Below are positions 18,267-26,837 of a stretch of 64,000 nt of DNA, piece by piece. The translations under genes and the position numbers were made by a program. The stretch is from Fibrobacter sp. (GTDB taxonomy: Bacteria > Fibrobacterota > Fibrobacteria > Fibrobacterales > Fibrobacteraceae). Below the pieces are notes generated by a model. The model saw nothing but the letters and a program-made list of their open reading frames with translations. It had not been told where the DNA came from and did no database searches. Within the stretch, counting starts at the first letter, position 1. Each line of letters starts with the position of its first letter. The DNA lies in contig JAFVGH010000068.1 of the NCBI GenBank assembly GCA_017475045.1, positions 99,783 to 163,782 on the forward strand, read 5' to 3'.

Positions 18267-18965
18267 ATGAAACGCCTCGCTGCACTCGTATTAGCCCTGT
18301 TCGCCACAAGCGCATTCGCTCTAGACCCCATCTGGGATATGCATTACACCTTCGGCCCCGAAAGCCGCAAGTCGCCCAAGTTCGGCGCTGGCGTGGGCCT
18401 GCGTTCCGATTTCGGAGACCAAGTACTTTTCCCGGCAAATATTCTGGGCTGCATTTCCAAGGATTTTGAAATCGGCGCCAAGATAGACATTAACACCTAC
18501 AACAAGATGGACAACTCCCAGCTTTCCCTGGACATCGGCGGAAAATACCACTTGCAGCCGGGAAGGTTCATCGAGTTGGACGGTTACTTTGGCCTGAACC
18601 GCAACAACGGTAGTGCAGTTATCCTCACCTACGGAACGGAACACTTTATCGCCAAGAACTTCTCCAACTTTTATGAAGCTCGTGCAGGTTTTCTGGACGG
18701 CGTGACCGGCGAAGACGGATACGTGAAATTCGCCTTCGGCATGACCCCCACGCTGAATTTCGGACACACGGTCCGAGTGATGGTCGAAGTCAACACCTCC
18801 GAAAGTATCGGCCATATGTCCGACGACTTCATGATCGATATCATCCCCAAGCTAGAAGTGGCCTTGGGCGCCGCAAGAGTCCGCCTGGACTTTGACATCG
18901 GCGTCATGCAAGAAAAGAACAATGATCAAAAGACCATTGCTCTTTACGTGATGACTGCGTTGTAG
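18267..18965 (+). CDS. Exported protein, probable outer-membrane barrel
   Basis: I do not recognise a named family. The 232 residues begin with a clean signal peptide (MKRLAALVLALFATSAFA). The mature part alternates polar and hydrophobic residues with repeated strand-turn patterns (GGKYHLQPGRFIELDGYFGLN, VRVMVEVNTSESIG) and ends in hydrophobic residues, as small porin-like barrels do. It is a lone gene: hisC diverges upstream and clpB converges 15 bp downstream. An in-frame TTG nine bases upstream is a possible alternative start. Confidence 0.65.
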   Translation: MKRLAALVLALFATSAFALDPIWDMHYTFGPESRKSPKFGAGVGLRSDFGDQVLFPANILGCISKDFEIGAKIDINTYNKMDNSQLSLDIGGKYHLQPGRFIELDGYFGLNRNNGSAVILTYGTEHFIAKNFSNFYEARAGFLDGVTGEDGYVKFAFGMTPTLNFGHTVRVMVEVNTSESIGHMSDDFMIDIIPKLEVALGAARVRLDFDIGVMQEKNNDQKTIALYVMTAL

Positions 18966-18980
18966 CAGCTACGCTGCGCG

Positions 18981-21533
18981 TCACTTCACCACAAATTTCT
19001 CACCGTCGTAGTCGATGACTACGGGCTTTGCGGCACTCACTTCGCCAGCGAGGATTGCATGGCTCAGCGGACGTTCCACGTTCCTTTCTAGGTAACGCTG
19101 GATCGGGCGGGCGCCGAATTCCGGCTGGTAGGCACCATCGGCAATCGCTTCGAGAGCCTTTTCGGTCAGCGTGAGCTGCAAATCCTGACGGGCGGCGCGT
19201 TCGGCGAGTCCCTTGAATTTGAGCTTCACGATGTCCTTGATCTGTGGCTTCGTTAAACTCTGGAACACCAGCACTTCGTCCAAGCGGTTCAAGAATTCCG
19301 GTCTGAAGAATCCGCGGAGTTCCGGCTCGATTTCCTTCAAGGTCACAGGCTTTGCATCACCCGCGCGGTTCTGGAAATGAGCAGCGCCTAGGTTCGACGT
19401 CATCAGAATCAAGGTGTTCTTGAAATTCACGGTACGGCCCTTGCCATCGGTCAAACGACCGTCGTCAAGCACCTGCAACAGCGTGTTGAACACATCGGGG
19501 TGAGCCTTCTCGATTTCATCGAGCAGAATCACGCAATACGGATGCGTACGCACGGCTTCGGTCAGCTGACCGCCTTCTTCGTAGCCCACGTATCCCGGAG
19601 GCGCACCGATCAAGCGGCTCACGCTATGCTTTTCCATGTATTCACTCATGTCGATACGCACCAGAGCCGCTTCGCTGTCGAAAAGTTCGGTCGAAAGCGC
19701 ACGAGCAAGTTCCGTTTTGCCGACACCTGTGGGGCCCAAGAACAAGAAGCTACCAATCGGCGCATTCTCGCGGCTAAGACCGCTACGGTTACGGAGAATT
19801 GCTTCCGAAACCGCCTCGACAGCTTCGTCCTGGCCAATCACGCGGGCGTGCAGACGTTCGTCCAAGTGCAGCAACTTGGCCTTTTCGCCTTCGCAAAGTT
19901 TCGTTACCGGAATTCCCGTCCAGCGGCTCACCACGAGGGCGATGGTTTCTTCCGTCACCTCTTCGCTCAGGTCACTGTCGCTTGCGGACTTCTTGATTTC
20001 TTCGGTCTTCGCGGCAATTTCCTTTTCGAGGTTCACAATCTTGTTGTACTTGAGTTCGGCGGCGCGGTTCAAGTCGTAGCGGGCTTCGGCCTGCTCCATC
20101 TCGTCCTTCGCTTGCTGCAAGGACTTCTTGAGGCCCTGTAGTTCAGCATTCTTCGCGCGCCTTTCTTGCCAACGGTCCTGCATCAGCTTGACTGCGGCAT
20201 CCGTCGTCGCGAGCTCTTCGCGCAACTCTTTCAGGCGCTTTACGCTGGTGTCGTCGGTTTCCTTCGCCAAGGCCTGCTCCTCGATCTTCATCTGGAGTTC
20301 CTTACGCTGCAAGGTATCCAAGGCTTCGGGCACGGTATCCATCTGCGTCTTCACAAGGCTTGCGGCCTCGTCAATCAGGTCGATGGCCTTGTCCGGCAAG
20401 AAACGGTCACTGATGTAGCGGTTCGAAAGTTTCACCGCCGCCACAAGTGCATTGTCGTGCAGACGCACGCCGTGGTGTGCATCAAAGCCATCCTTGATGC
20501 CACGAAGAATGGAAATCGATTCCTCTTCGCTGGGTTCGTCGACCTGCACAGGCTGGAAACGGCGTTCCAATGCGGAATCCTTCTCGATGTACTTGCGGTA
20601 TTCCTGCGTGGTCGTCGCACCGATGCAGTGCAGTTCACCACGGGCCAGCTTCGGCTTGAGCATGTTGCCCAAGTCCATGGAGCCTTCGGTCTTGCCCGCA
20701 CCCACGATGGTGTGGATTTCATCAATGAACAGCAAGGTATTGCCGTCTTCTTCAAGCGCGTCGAGCACGGCTTTCAAACGTTCCTCAAAATCGCCACGGT
20801 ATTTTGCACCCGCCATCAAGGCAGACAAATCCAGTGCGAACAACTTCTTGCCCTTCAAAGCGTCGGGAACGTCGCCGCGGTAAATACGCTCGGCAAGGCC
20901 TTCCACAATGGCGGTCTTACCCACGCCAGGTTCACCGACCAGACACGGGTTGTTTTTCGTCTTACGGCTCAGAATCAAGATGACGCGGCGGATTTCTTCT
21001 TCACGGCCAATCACCGGCGAGAGTTTTCCGTCGGCAGCCATTTCCACGAGTTCACGGCCGTACAATTTCAGCGGAGACTGTTCCTCAGCGTTGGCAGCAC
21101 CCGCAAACGGATCCGACAGCCACGTTTCCACAACCTCGACGCTTCCCAAAGCATCTTCGAACACCTTCGCAAGGCCACGGTCGCCCGAGAACTTCATCAA
21201 GGCCACGAGCATGTCGCCCGGAGTCACCATGCGGTTCACCTGACGCGCCGCCTGCACAGAGGCTCGCAAAATACGGTTCAAGTCATTATCGGGTTCCACG
21301 TCGGGGTTCACGCCTTCCATGCGGGGAATCTTCTGCACGAACGGTTCCAACTTGCCGCGGAGCTCGTTGGTCTTCGCGCCCTTGGACTTATAAAGTTTCT
21401 TCAGGGTGGCATCCGGGCCTTCTACAAGCCCCACCGCCAAATGGGCCGCACCCAGGTAGGAATGGGAGCAGCGGTCGCGCAGGCTCTGCGCCTTGGCCAG
21501 CACCTTTTCCGCGTCATTACTAAAATCAGACAT
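18981..21533 (-). CDS. clpB: ClpB disaggregase
   Basis: Hexameric AAA+ chaperone that pulls aggregated proteins apart with DnaK. Its 850 residues hold, in order: a Clp N domain ([17 protein letters not shown]), first ATPase with Walker [14 protein letters not shown] near residue 200 and Walker [10 protein letters not shown], the coiled-coil M domain typical of ClpB (residues ~400-525, [19 protein letters not shown]), and a second ATPase with [14 protein letters not shown] and the sensor region. The long M domain and absence of a ClpP-binding IGF/L loop argue for ClpB over ClpA or ClpC. Start ATG is preceded by AGAGAGG. A perfect hairpin lies in the upstream gap; no CIRCE element is seen. Confidence 0.95.
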   Translation of the reverse strand: MSDFSNDAEKVLAKAQSLRDRCSHSYLGAAHLAVGLVEGPDATLKKLYKSKGAKTNELRGKLEPFVQKIPRMEGVNPDVEPDNDLNRILRASVQAARQVNRMVTPGDMLVALMKFSGDRGLAKVFEDALGSVEVVETWLSDPFAGAANAEEQSPLKLYGRELVEMAADGKLSPVIGREEEIRRVILILSRKTKNNPCLVGEPGVGKTAIVEGLAERIYRGDVPDALKGKKLFALDLSALMAGAKYRGDFEERLKAVLDALEEDGNTLLFIDEIHTIVGAGKTEGSMDLGNMLKPKLARGELHCIGATTTQEYRKYIEKDSALERRFQPVQVDEPSEEESISILRGIKDGFDAHHGVRLHDNALVAAVKLSNRYISDRFLPDKAIDLIDEAASLVKTQMDTVPEALDTLQRKELQMKIEEQALAKETDDTSVKRLKELREELATTDAAVKLMQDRWQERRAKNAELQGLKKSLQQAKDEMEQAEARYDLNRAAELKYNKIVNLEKEIAAKTEEIKKSASDSDLSEEVTEETIALVVSRWTGIPVTKLCEGEKAKLLHLDERLHARVIGQDEAVEAVSEAILRNRSGLSRENAPIGSFLFLGPTGVGKTELARALSTELFDSEAALVRIDMSEYMEKHSVSRLIGAPPGYVGYEEGGQLTEAVRTHPYCVILLDEIEKAHPDVFNTLLQVLDDGRLTDGKGRTVNFKNTLILMTSNLGAAHFQNRAGDAKPVTLKEIEPELRGFFRPEFLNRLDEVLVFQSLTKPQIKDIVKLKFKGLAERAARQDLQLTLTEKALEAIADGAYQPEFGARPIQRYLERNVERPLSHAILAGEVSAAKPVVIDYDGEKFVVK

Positions 21534-21614
21534 AAAACCTCTCTTTTTTTACCGCTTTTTAGGTGCAAAACCCATGCCAATGAGGCAAAAACGCCGATTT
21601 TGGTCTAAAAACGC

Positions 21615-21644
21615 AAAAATGTCGCATTTTTCAGCGACATTTTT
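21615..21644. promoter_or_regulatory. Perfect 11-bp stem-loop in the clpB divergent gap
   Basis: AAAAATGTCGC pairs exactly with GCGACATTTTT across an 8-nt loop. Because both flanks are T- or A-rich it looks like a terminator on either strand, yet it sits between two divergent gene starts. It could be an attenuator or the end of a small RNA. Confidence 0.45.
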
Positions 21645-21744
21645 TCAAAATAAGACAGTTCAGCGTTTAATTCTTCAAGCCCCACATCACACAACTCACA
21701 TTACTAATTTTGTAACGTCCCTGCTATTGCGAAAGGAACTATTT

Positions 21745-22920
21745 ATGAAGATTTTTTCAGGTAAAACCATTCTTAATTCCTGTATTGCGCTGATGACGGG
21801 AGTTTTTATCTCGGCATGCGGAGATAATGACAGTTCCAGTACCGCAACAGGCCCCGACTCTATCGAAAGCAGTTCCGGCGCAATCTCTAGCGAAGACGCA
21901 GCGCTATCAAGCGTCGCTGTATCTTCCTCCAGTACAAGCACACCCTCTTCCGCAACATCAGGTTCCTCATCCAGCAGCGAAAGTAGTTCAAGCGTAATCG
22001 CAAGCGTTAAAGACTACTGTTCCACTAATTTTCGATACAAATACAGCCATGACGAGTCAAACAAGAAATTCACCATATTTGAAGACCACTCCTACGATGA
22101 ATGCCAACACCTAAACAACAACTACGTCTTCTCCCATATAGACGAAGTATTGCAACACCGCCGAAGCTACATATTTGTCGGAGATACGCTAGTCTTAATT
22201 CAATCCCAAGAGGGTGACCCTGATACCATGTTCACAGTTTTGGTAGGCGGCTCCGCAAACAAGCTCCTCGGAGACTGGGCGTTCACAACATGCGACTACA
22301 AGGCGGGTTCCATTTCTTGCGACAATGAACCAAAATCATACACAACCCATTATGTTTTTGAAGCAGACTCCCAGTTCGTATATCTCACTCAAGCAGACGG
22401 AAGTTGTATCCCCGCAGAATCTTTAATGCCTAGCGACGGTACCTTAGACAAAGACGAAAGTTACACCGACACCTACGCAATGCAACACATTTACAACTCC
22501 ATCATAAGCATCAAAAAAGGTGAGACTCATAACATAAGCATATTTCCTTCATCATTTTTCCTTCAGAATGGCGGAGTCACCGTTCCATCTGAAGTGACCA
22601 TTTCTAGCCAAAGCAAGTATGCTGTCACCTTCACTATCGGCGGTCAGGAATTTTCTGCCACTATCGGTGAGAACACGCACCGCATTCAATATTATTCCGA
22701 TTCCCAATCAGAAGTTGACTTGACCCTCGCCTCTGGCGGAAAAACTTGCCAGCTACACTACTTTAGAGATGCAAAACTCACCAGTGAAACATGTAAGAAA
22801 GAAAACGCTCCTTACTTTGAATTGGACACGAATGAAAAAACAGGCATTGAATATGTTGACTCGTACAGAGTTGATAATATTGACGAGTTCAAGGCGTGCC
22901 TAATAACTTTGGCACAATAA
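21745..22920 (+). CDS. Ser-rich-linker lipoprotein of unknown function
   Basis: A 391-residue lipoprotein: signal peptide with lipobox ISAC, then about 65 residues of Ser/Thr-rich linker, a hallmark of Fibrobacter surface lipoproteins. The globular part (from residue ~90) contains six or more Cys, suggesting disulfides, and no motif I recognise. It lacks the FISUMP signature found in its downstream neighbour. The ATG is placed at 21745 because GAAAGGAAC lies just upstream and the signal peptide then starts properly; the longer frame upstream is spurious. It is separated from the next gene by 135 bp. Confidence 0.7.
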   Translation: MKIFSGKTILNSCIALMTGVFISACGDNDSSSTATGPDSIESSSGAISSEDAALSSVAVSSSSTSTPSSATSGSSSSSESSSSVIASVKDYCSTNFRYKYSHDESNKKFTIFEDHSYDECQHLNNNYVFSHIDEVLQHRRSYIFVGDTLVLIQSQEGDPDTMFTVLVGGSANKLLGDWAFTTCDYKAGSISCDNEPKSYTTHYVFEADSQFVYLTQADGSCIPAESLMPSDGTLDKDESYTDTYAMQHIYNSIISIKKGETHNISIFPSSFFLQNGGVTVPSEVTISSQSKYAVTFTIGGQEFSATIGENTHRIQYYSDSQSEVDLTLASGGKTCQLHYFRDAKLTSETCKKENAPYFELDTNEKTGIEYVDSYRVDNIDEFKACLITLAQ

Positions 22921-23055
22921 TTCGCCATTTCGTAAATATTACACAACGCCCATTCTGCATCGTTTTAATATTAGACTTAAAGTTATCTTCGTTATTTCTA
23001 TATTTGAGGAAAAGAATAGGAGCCCTTCTCAGCTCCCCCATAATGGAGATGGCAA

Positions 23056-24219
23056 ATGAAAAAAGTACTCTATGCGTCTGCTCTAGCATTTATGACCGCA
23101 ATCTGTTTCATCGCCTGTGACGACAGTTCCAGCAGTTCGTCTTACGAAATACCCTCCTACGGAACCGAAGCGGACCTCCCCGACACCTGTTCAATGGAAG
23201 TTGCCAAAATAGGGACTCGTTACTTAGCCTGTTTCGAAAACAAATGGGAAGAAATAACTGACTCCGTCGCCCTTGAGCAGTTCAAAGAAGACCTTGACGA
23301 AGACGAAATCAAGAAAATTCTTGAAAAACTGGAGAACCAAACAACCAAGCCCGCAGTTCCCCAAAACAACAATTCCGATACCGAAATAGGGTCTTCTGAT
23401 AGCGAAGAAGAATCCAGTTCCTCTTCTGAAGAAGAAGCCCCTTCTAGCAGTTCAAAAAAGAAACGCAACTCCGGCTCGGGTAGCGGCTCAGGTAGCGATT
23501 CGGGCAGCGGTTCCGGTAGCGGAGATTCCGAAGACGGAGCAAAGAAGTGCGGCACCAGCACCTACAACCCAGCAACGCAATTCTGTGCCACCAGGGGTGG
23601 TGTAGCGGAAAGAGCATACAAAAAGACAACTATCAAAATAGGAACCGACTATTCCGAAACATGGATGGCAGAAAACTTGGCCTACGAAATTTCTGGAAAT
23701 AGCGATTGCTACGGCTCAACAGAAGCAGAAAAAGAATCATTCTGTAAAACCTACGGCCGCCTATATGCATGGTATATCGCCGTAGGCAAAACCGCCGACG
23801 AATGCAGTTCGAAACTATGCAAGCTGGCAGAGGGCGACATTCAAGGAATATGCCCCGACGGCTGGCATCTGCCAAGCAGGGCGGAATGGGACGCTTTTCT
23901 CACCGCCGTAAACGGAAATCCGCCCACTGAAGTTGACTTAGGTGGTGGAGTATCTTACGCAACAGCGGGTAAAAAAATAAAAGCCAACAGTAGCCTTTGG
24001 CCCAAAGACGGCCAGGGCACAGATGACTACAATTTTTCAGCGCTGCCTGCTGGTATGAGTGGTAGTTATATCGGAATGGACGCCTTTTTCTGGAGTTCTA
24101 CGCAACAAGACGGGTCAAATGCTTACAACGTGAACCTTTGGAATGCTGACAAAGCCTATATGCCATATAACTTCAAGGGTTCAAAAATGTCGGTTCGTTG
24201 CATTCTGAACCACAAATAG
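23056..24219 (+). CDS. FISUMP-domain lipoprotein
   Basis: A 387-residue lipoprotein (lipobox FIAC followed by Asp-Asp-Ser-Ser). Residues ~35-75 form a small module with two Cys and a closing Trp (CSMEVAKIGTRYLACFENKW); residues ~115-165 are a Ser/Gly/Glu linker with Gly-Ser repeats. The C-terminal 200 residues are the F. succinogenes major paralogous domain: IKIGTDYSETWMAENLAYE, LYAWYIAV, GICPDGWHLPSRAEWDAF, YNFSALPAG, FFWSSTQQ, and the ending MSVRCI. The function of the domain is not established; its Trp/Cys framework recalls C-type-lectin-like folds. It converges with tldD 19 bp downstream with no visible terminator. Confidence 0.88.
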   Translation: MKKVLYASALAFMTAICFIACDDSSSSSSYEIPSYGTEADLPDTCSMEVAKIGTRYLACFENKWEEITDSVALEQFKEDLDEDEIKKILEKLENQTTKPAVPQNNNSDTEIGSSDSEEESSSSSEEEAPSSSSKKKRNSGSGSGSGSDSGSGSGSGDSEDGAKKCGTSTYNPATQFCATRGGVAERAYKKTTIKIGTDYSETWMAENLAYEISGNSDCYGSTEAEKESFCKTYGRLYAWYIAVGKTADECSSKLCKLAEGDIQGICPDGWHLPSRAEWDAFLTAVNGNPPTEVDLGGGVSYATAGKKIKANSSLWPKDGQGTDDYNFSALPAGMSGSYIGMDAFFWSSTQQDGSNAYNVNLWNADKAYMPYNFKGSKMSVRCILNHK

Positions 24220-24238
24220 CTCGCAACAACCTTCCGAA

Positions 24239-25651
24239 CTACCGCCCGCCAACGAGAATCTGGTCCACCTTGATGGTGGGCTGGCCAACCGTCACGGGCA
24301 CGTGGCCCGAAGAGGCACCACACACGCCAGCAGCCAATTCAAGATCGTTCCCCACCATACTGATGCGGGGCATAATCTCGTGGCCCTTTCCGATGAGGGT
24401 CGCTCCACGCACAGGTTCACAAATCTTTCCATTGCGCACAACATAGCCTTCGTCCACGGCGAAGTTGAACTCGCCGGTAGCGGGATTCACCGAACCGCCA
24501 GCCATGCGGGCCGCATAAAGCCCGTAGTCCATACTGGCAATCATGGAATCAAAGCTGTCCTTGCCAGGAGCAATGAAAGTGTTCCTCATACGGCTTACGG
24601 GCGCGTACTTGTAGCTTTCACGCCTAGCCGACCCCGTGCGGGCCACACATACCTCGGCGGCCCCCACGCGGTCACTCATGTAACTTTTCAAAATTCCGTT
24701 TTCAATCAGGACTGTCCGTTCGGTGGGCAAGCCCTCGTCATCGTACTTGAGGCTCCCCCACACACCATCCATGGTACCATCGTCAATGGCCGTGAGGCAA
24801 GGCTGACCGATGGCCTGCCCAAGCTTACCGCAGAAGGGGCTCGCGTTACGGCGCACCGCCTCTGTTTCTAGCGGGTGGCCACAGGCCTCGTGGAAAATCA
24901 CGCCGCCAAAGCCGTTGCCCATCACCACGGGCATCTGTCCTCCCTTGATGTAACCGGCATCCAGCATACGCACCACGCGCTCCGCCGATTCTGCGGCCAA
25001 AGCTTCAGGAGAATAGTTTTCCAAAAGTTCGTAACCGCCCAAGGCTCCCGGAGACTCGTGAGTGGTCAAACGCTCCGTACCGTCGCTGGCCGTAACCGTC
25101 ACGTTCACGCGGAAACGGGCCCGGTCCATCACCAGGTTCAGGCCTTCACTGTTCATGAGGGTGATTGTGGAGCAGGAATCTGTGACGGTGGCACCAACCT
25201 GCACCACCTTGCTCGACACCTTGCGGGCGGCCTCGTCGGCACGGAACAGAAAGTCCTGCTTTACCGCCTGACCCAGGATTCTAGGGTCCTTGAAAGCAGC
25301 GACATTGTAGTCAGCCACTCGCTTCTGCGGTGCGAATTCAAAACCTTCCGCGACACTTGCCAAGCCTGCGTTTTGCGCAGAATTTGCAGACGCAATACGG
25401 CCAAAGGCCAGCGTGCGTACTAGCTTTATAAGAGCCTCTTCGCTGTCGTCGCTGGTGAAACCGTAGAGCACTTCGGTACCGTACAGCAGGCGAATGCCTA
25501 TGCCGTATTCCGTGCCCGCCGTCGCCGTCTCAATTTTTCGATCCTTAAGCCCTAACGCAGAGCCTCGGGTTTCCTCTTCAAAGATTTCCACGAAGTCCGC
25601 ACCTGCGGACTTACCCGCCTCAAAAATCTTGACAGCAATTTCCGGATTCAC
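24239..25651 (-). CDS. tldD: TldD metalloprotease
   Basis: Large subunit of the TldD/TldE protease, which degrades unfolded or leader peptides in the cytoplasm. The 470 residues match TldD length. The zinc-binding motif HEACGH (form HExxxH) is at about residue 253, in the conserved setting GVIFHEACGHPLE. Other family marks include GIRLLYG near the N-terminus and the glycine-rich C-terminal half. The start is GTG with GCGAGG inside the last codons of hisF, so it is translationally coupled as the third gene of trxA-hisF-tldD. TldE, the usual partner, is not in this window. Confidence 0.93.
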   Translation of the reverse strand: MNPEIAVKIFEAGKSAGADFVEIFEEETRGSALGLKDRKIETATAGTEYGIGIRLLYGTEVLYGFTSDDSEEALIKLVRTLAFGRIASANSAQNAGLASVAEGFEFAPQKRVADYNVAAFKDPRILGQAVKQDFLFRADEAARKVSSKVVQVGATVTDSCSTITLMNSEGLNLVMDRARFRVNVTVTASDGTERLTTHESPGALGGYELLENYSPEALAAESAERVVRMLDAGYIKGGQMPVVMGNGFGGVIFHEACGHPLETEAVRRNASPFCGKLGQAIGQPCLTAIDDGTMDGVWGSLKYDDEGLPTERTVLIENGILKSYMSDRVGAAEVCVARTGSARRESYKYAPVSRMRNTFIAPGKDSFDSMIASMDYGLYAARMAGGSVNPATGEFNFAVDEGYVVRNGKICEPVRGATLIGKGHEIMPRISMVGNDLELAAGVCGASSGHVPVTVGQPTIKVDQILVGGR

Positions 25652-25652
25652 G

Positions 25653-26444
25653 CTAAACCTCGCCGTTCATCTTCTTGCGAACGGGAATGCCTGCGGCCAG
25701 CATTTCGGCCTTGATGCCTGGAACCGTATAGTCGCCAAAATGCACCATGGAAGCGACCAGAGCGGCATCGGCGGCTGTCTTGTGGAACAGCTCCACAATA
25801 TGCGCAGGAGTTCCAGCACCACCGCTGGCGATAACCGGCACCTGAACAGCCCGAGCCACCTGGTCAGTAATGTTCAGTTCGTAACCATTGCGAACACCGT
25901 CGGTATCGATAGCATTCAGGCAAATCTCGCCAATACCCAAGTCTTCGGCCTTCTTGGCCCACTGCACGGCATCAATGCCCATAGGCGTGCGACCACCGCG
26001 GATATAGACTTCGTAACCGCTGGGGAATTTTTCGGAGACGCCTACGAATTTTGCGTCCATACCCAGCACAACACACTGGCTTCCGAAAGCCTTGGCACCT
26101 TCGGCAATGATTTCAGGGTGGAGCACGGCGAGGCTATTCACGCTTACCTTTTCGGCCCCGGCAAGCAGGGCCTGATGCATGTCGTCCAGGTTGCGGATTC
26201 CACCACCTACGGCAAAGGGGATAAACACCCGCTTAGCAATCTGGCGTATCATTTCCATGTCGCAGGGTCTGTTCTCGGCACTGGCAGTAATGTCGTAAAA
26301 GACCAACTCGTCGACACCGTCGGCACTGTACTGCGCCCCCATCTCTACGGGGTCACCAATATCGATATTGCCCTTGAACTTGACGCCCTTGGTGACCTTG
26401 CGGTCGCGGACATCAAGACACACAATTAAGCGTTTGGTCAGCAT
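25653..26444 (-). CDS. hisF: Imidazole glycerol phosphate synthase, cyclase subunit
   Basis: (beta/alpha)8-barrel that takes ammonia from HisH and closes the imidazole ring, yielding IGP and AICAR. Conserved features: RLIVCLDVRDRKVTKG with the N-terminal catalytic Asp, FYDITAS, AVGGGIRN, VVLGMDAK with the second catalytic Asp, and VIASGGAGT. Length 263 is standard. It lies six bases after trxA and one base before tldD, an arrangement that mixes histidine synthesis with unrelated housekeeping genes. HisH is not seen in the window. Confidence 0.96.
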   Translation of the reverse strand: MLTKRLIVCLDVRDRKVTKGVKFKGNIDIGDPVEMGAQYSADGVDELVFYDITASAENRPCDMEMIRQIAKRVFIPFAVGGGIRNLDDMHQALLAGAEKVSVNSLAVLHPEIIAEGAKAFGSQCVVLGMDAKFVGVSEKFPSGYEVYIRGGRTPMGIDAVQWAKKAEDLGIGEICLNAIDTDGVRNGYELNITDQVARAVQVPVIASGGAGTPAHIVELFHKTAADAALVASMVHFGDYTVPGIKAEMLAAGIPVRKKMNGEV

Positions 26445-26450
26445 TTCGGA

Positions 26451-26774
26451 CTAAAGGTTCTTGTCGATGACGCCCTTGACCGTGGCCTTGGGAACGGCCC
26501 CAACTACGTTGCCCACCTCCACGCCGTTCTTGAACAGCTTCATGTTGGGAATGTTGGTGATGCCGTAGCGGGCACAAATATCCTTGACGCCGTCGTCATC
26601 TACGTTCATCTTGGCGATGATGGCCTTGCCTTCGTAATCGCCGGCAAGTTCCTCGATGATGGGACCCATCATCATGCACGGGCGGCACCAGGTGGCCCAG
26701 AAATCCACAAAAACCAGCTGACCCGAACGGATCACCTCGTCAAACTTCGCTGCAGAAAGGTTCAAAACTGCCAT
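26451..26774 (-). CDS. trxA: Thioredoxin with WCRPC active site
   Basis: A 107-residue cytoplasmic thioredoxin. Beta1-alpha1 is FVDFWATWCRPCMMM, followed by the cis-Pro loop NIPNMKLFKNG and a C-terminal VIDKNL helix. The active site reads WCRPC; most thioredoxins have WCGPC. Arg replacing Gly between the cysteines should alter the redox potential or partner choice. Start ATG has GGAGGGC seven bases upstream. It is the first gene of trxA-hisF-tldD. Confidence 0.92.
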   Translation of the reverse strand: MAVLNLSAAKFDEVIRSGQLVFVDFWATWCRPCMMMGPIIEELAGDYEGKAIIAKMNVDDDGVKDICARYGITNIPNMKLFKNGVEVGNVVGAVPKATVKGVIDKNL

Positions 26775-26837
26775 AATAAGCCCTCCACTAGGTTATCCCA
26801 AAACTAGAAAAACAACACCGTGTCAAAAAAGGGGGAA

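Noticed and set aside
20166..21608. 480-codon open frame on the plus strand
   Set aside because: It is opposite clpB, which is unmistakable.
23480..23530. Gly-Ser codon repeats that could look like a repeat array
   Set aside because: They are in frame inside a lipoprotein linker and vary as coding low-complexity sequence does; there are no CRISPR-like equal spacers.
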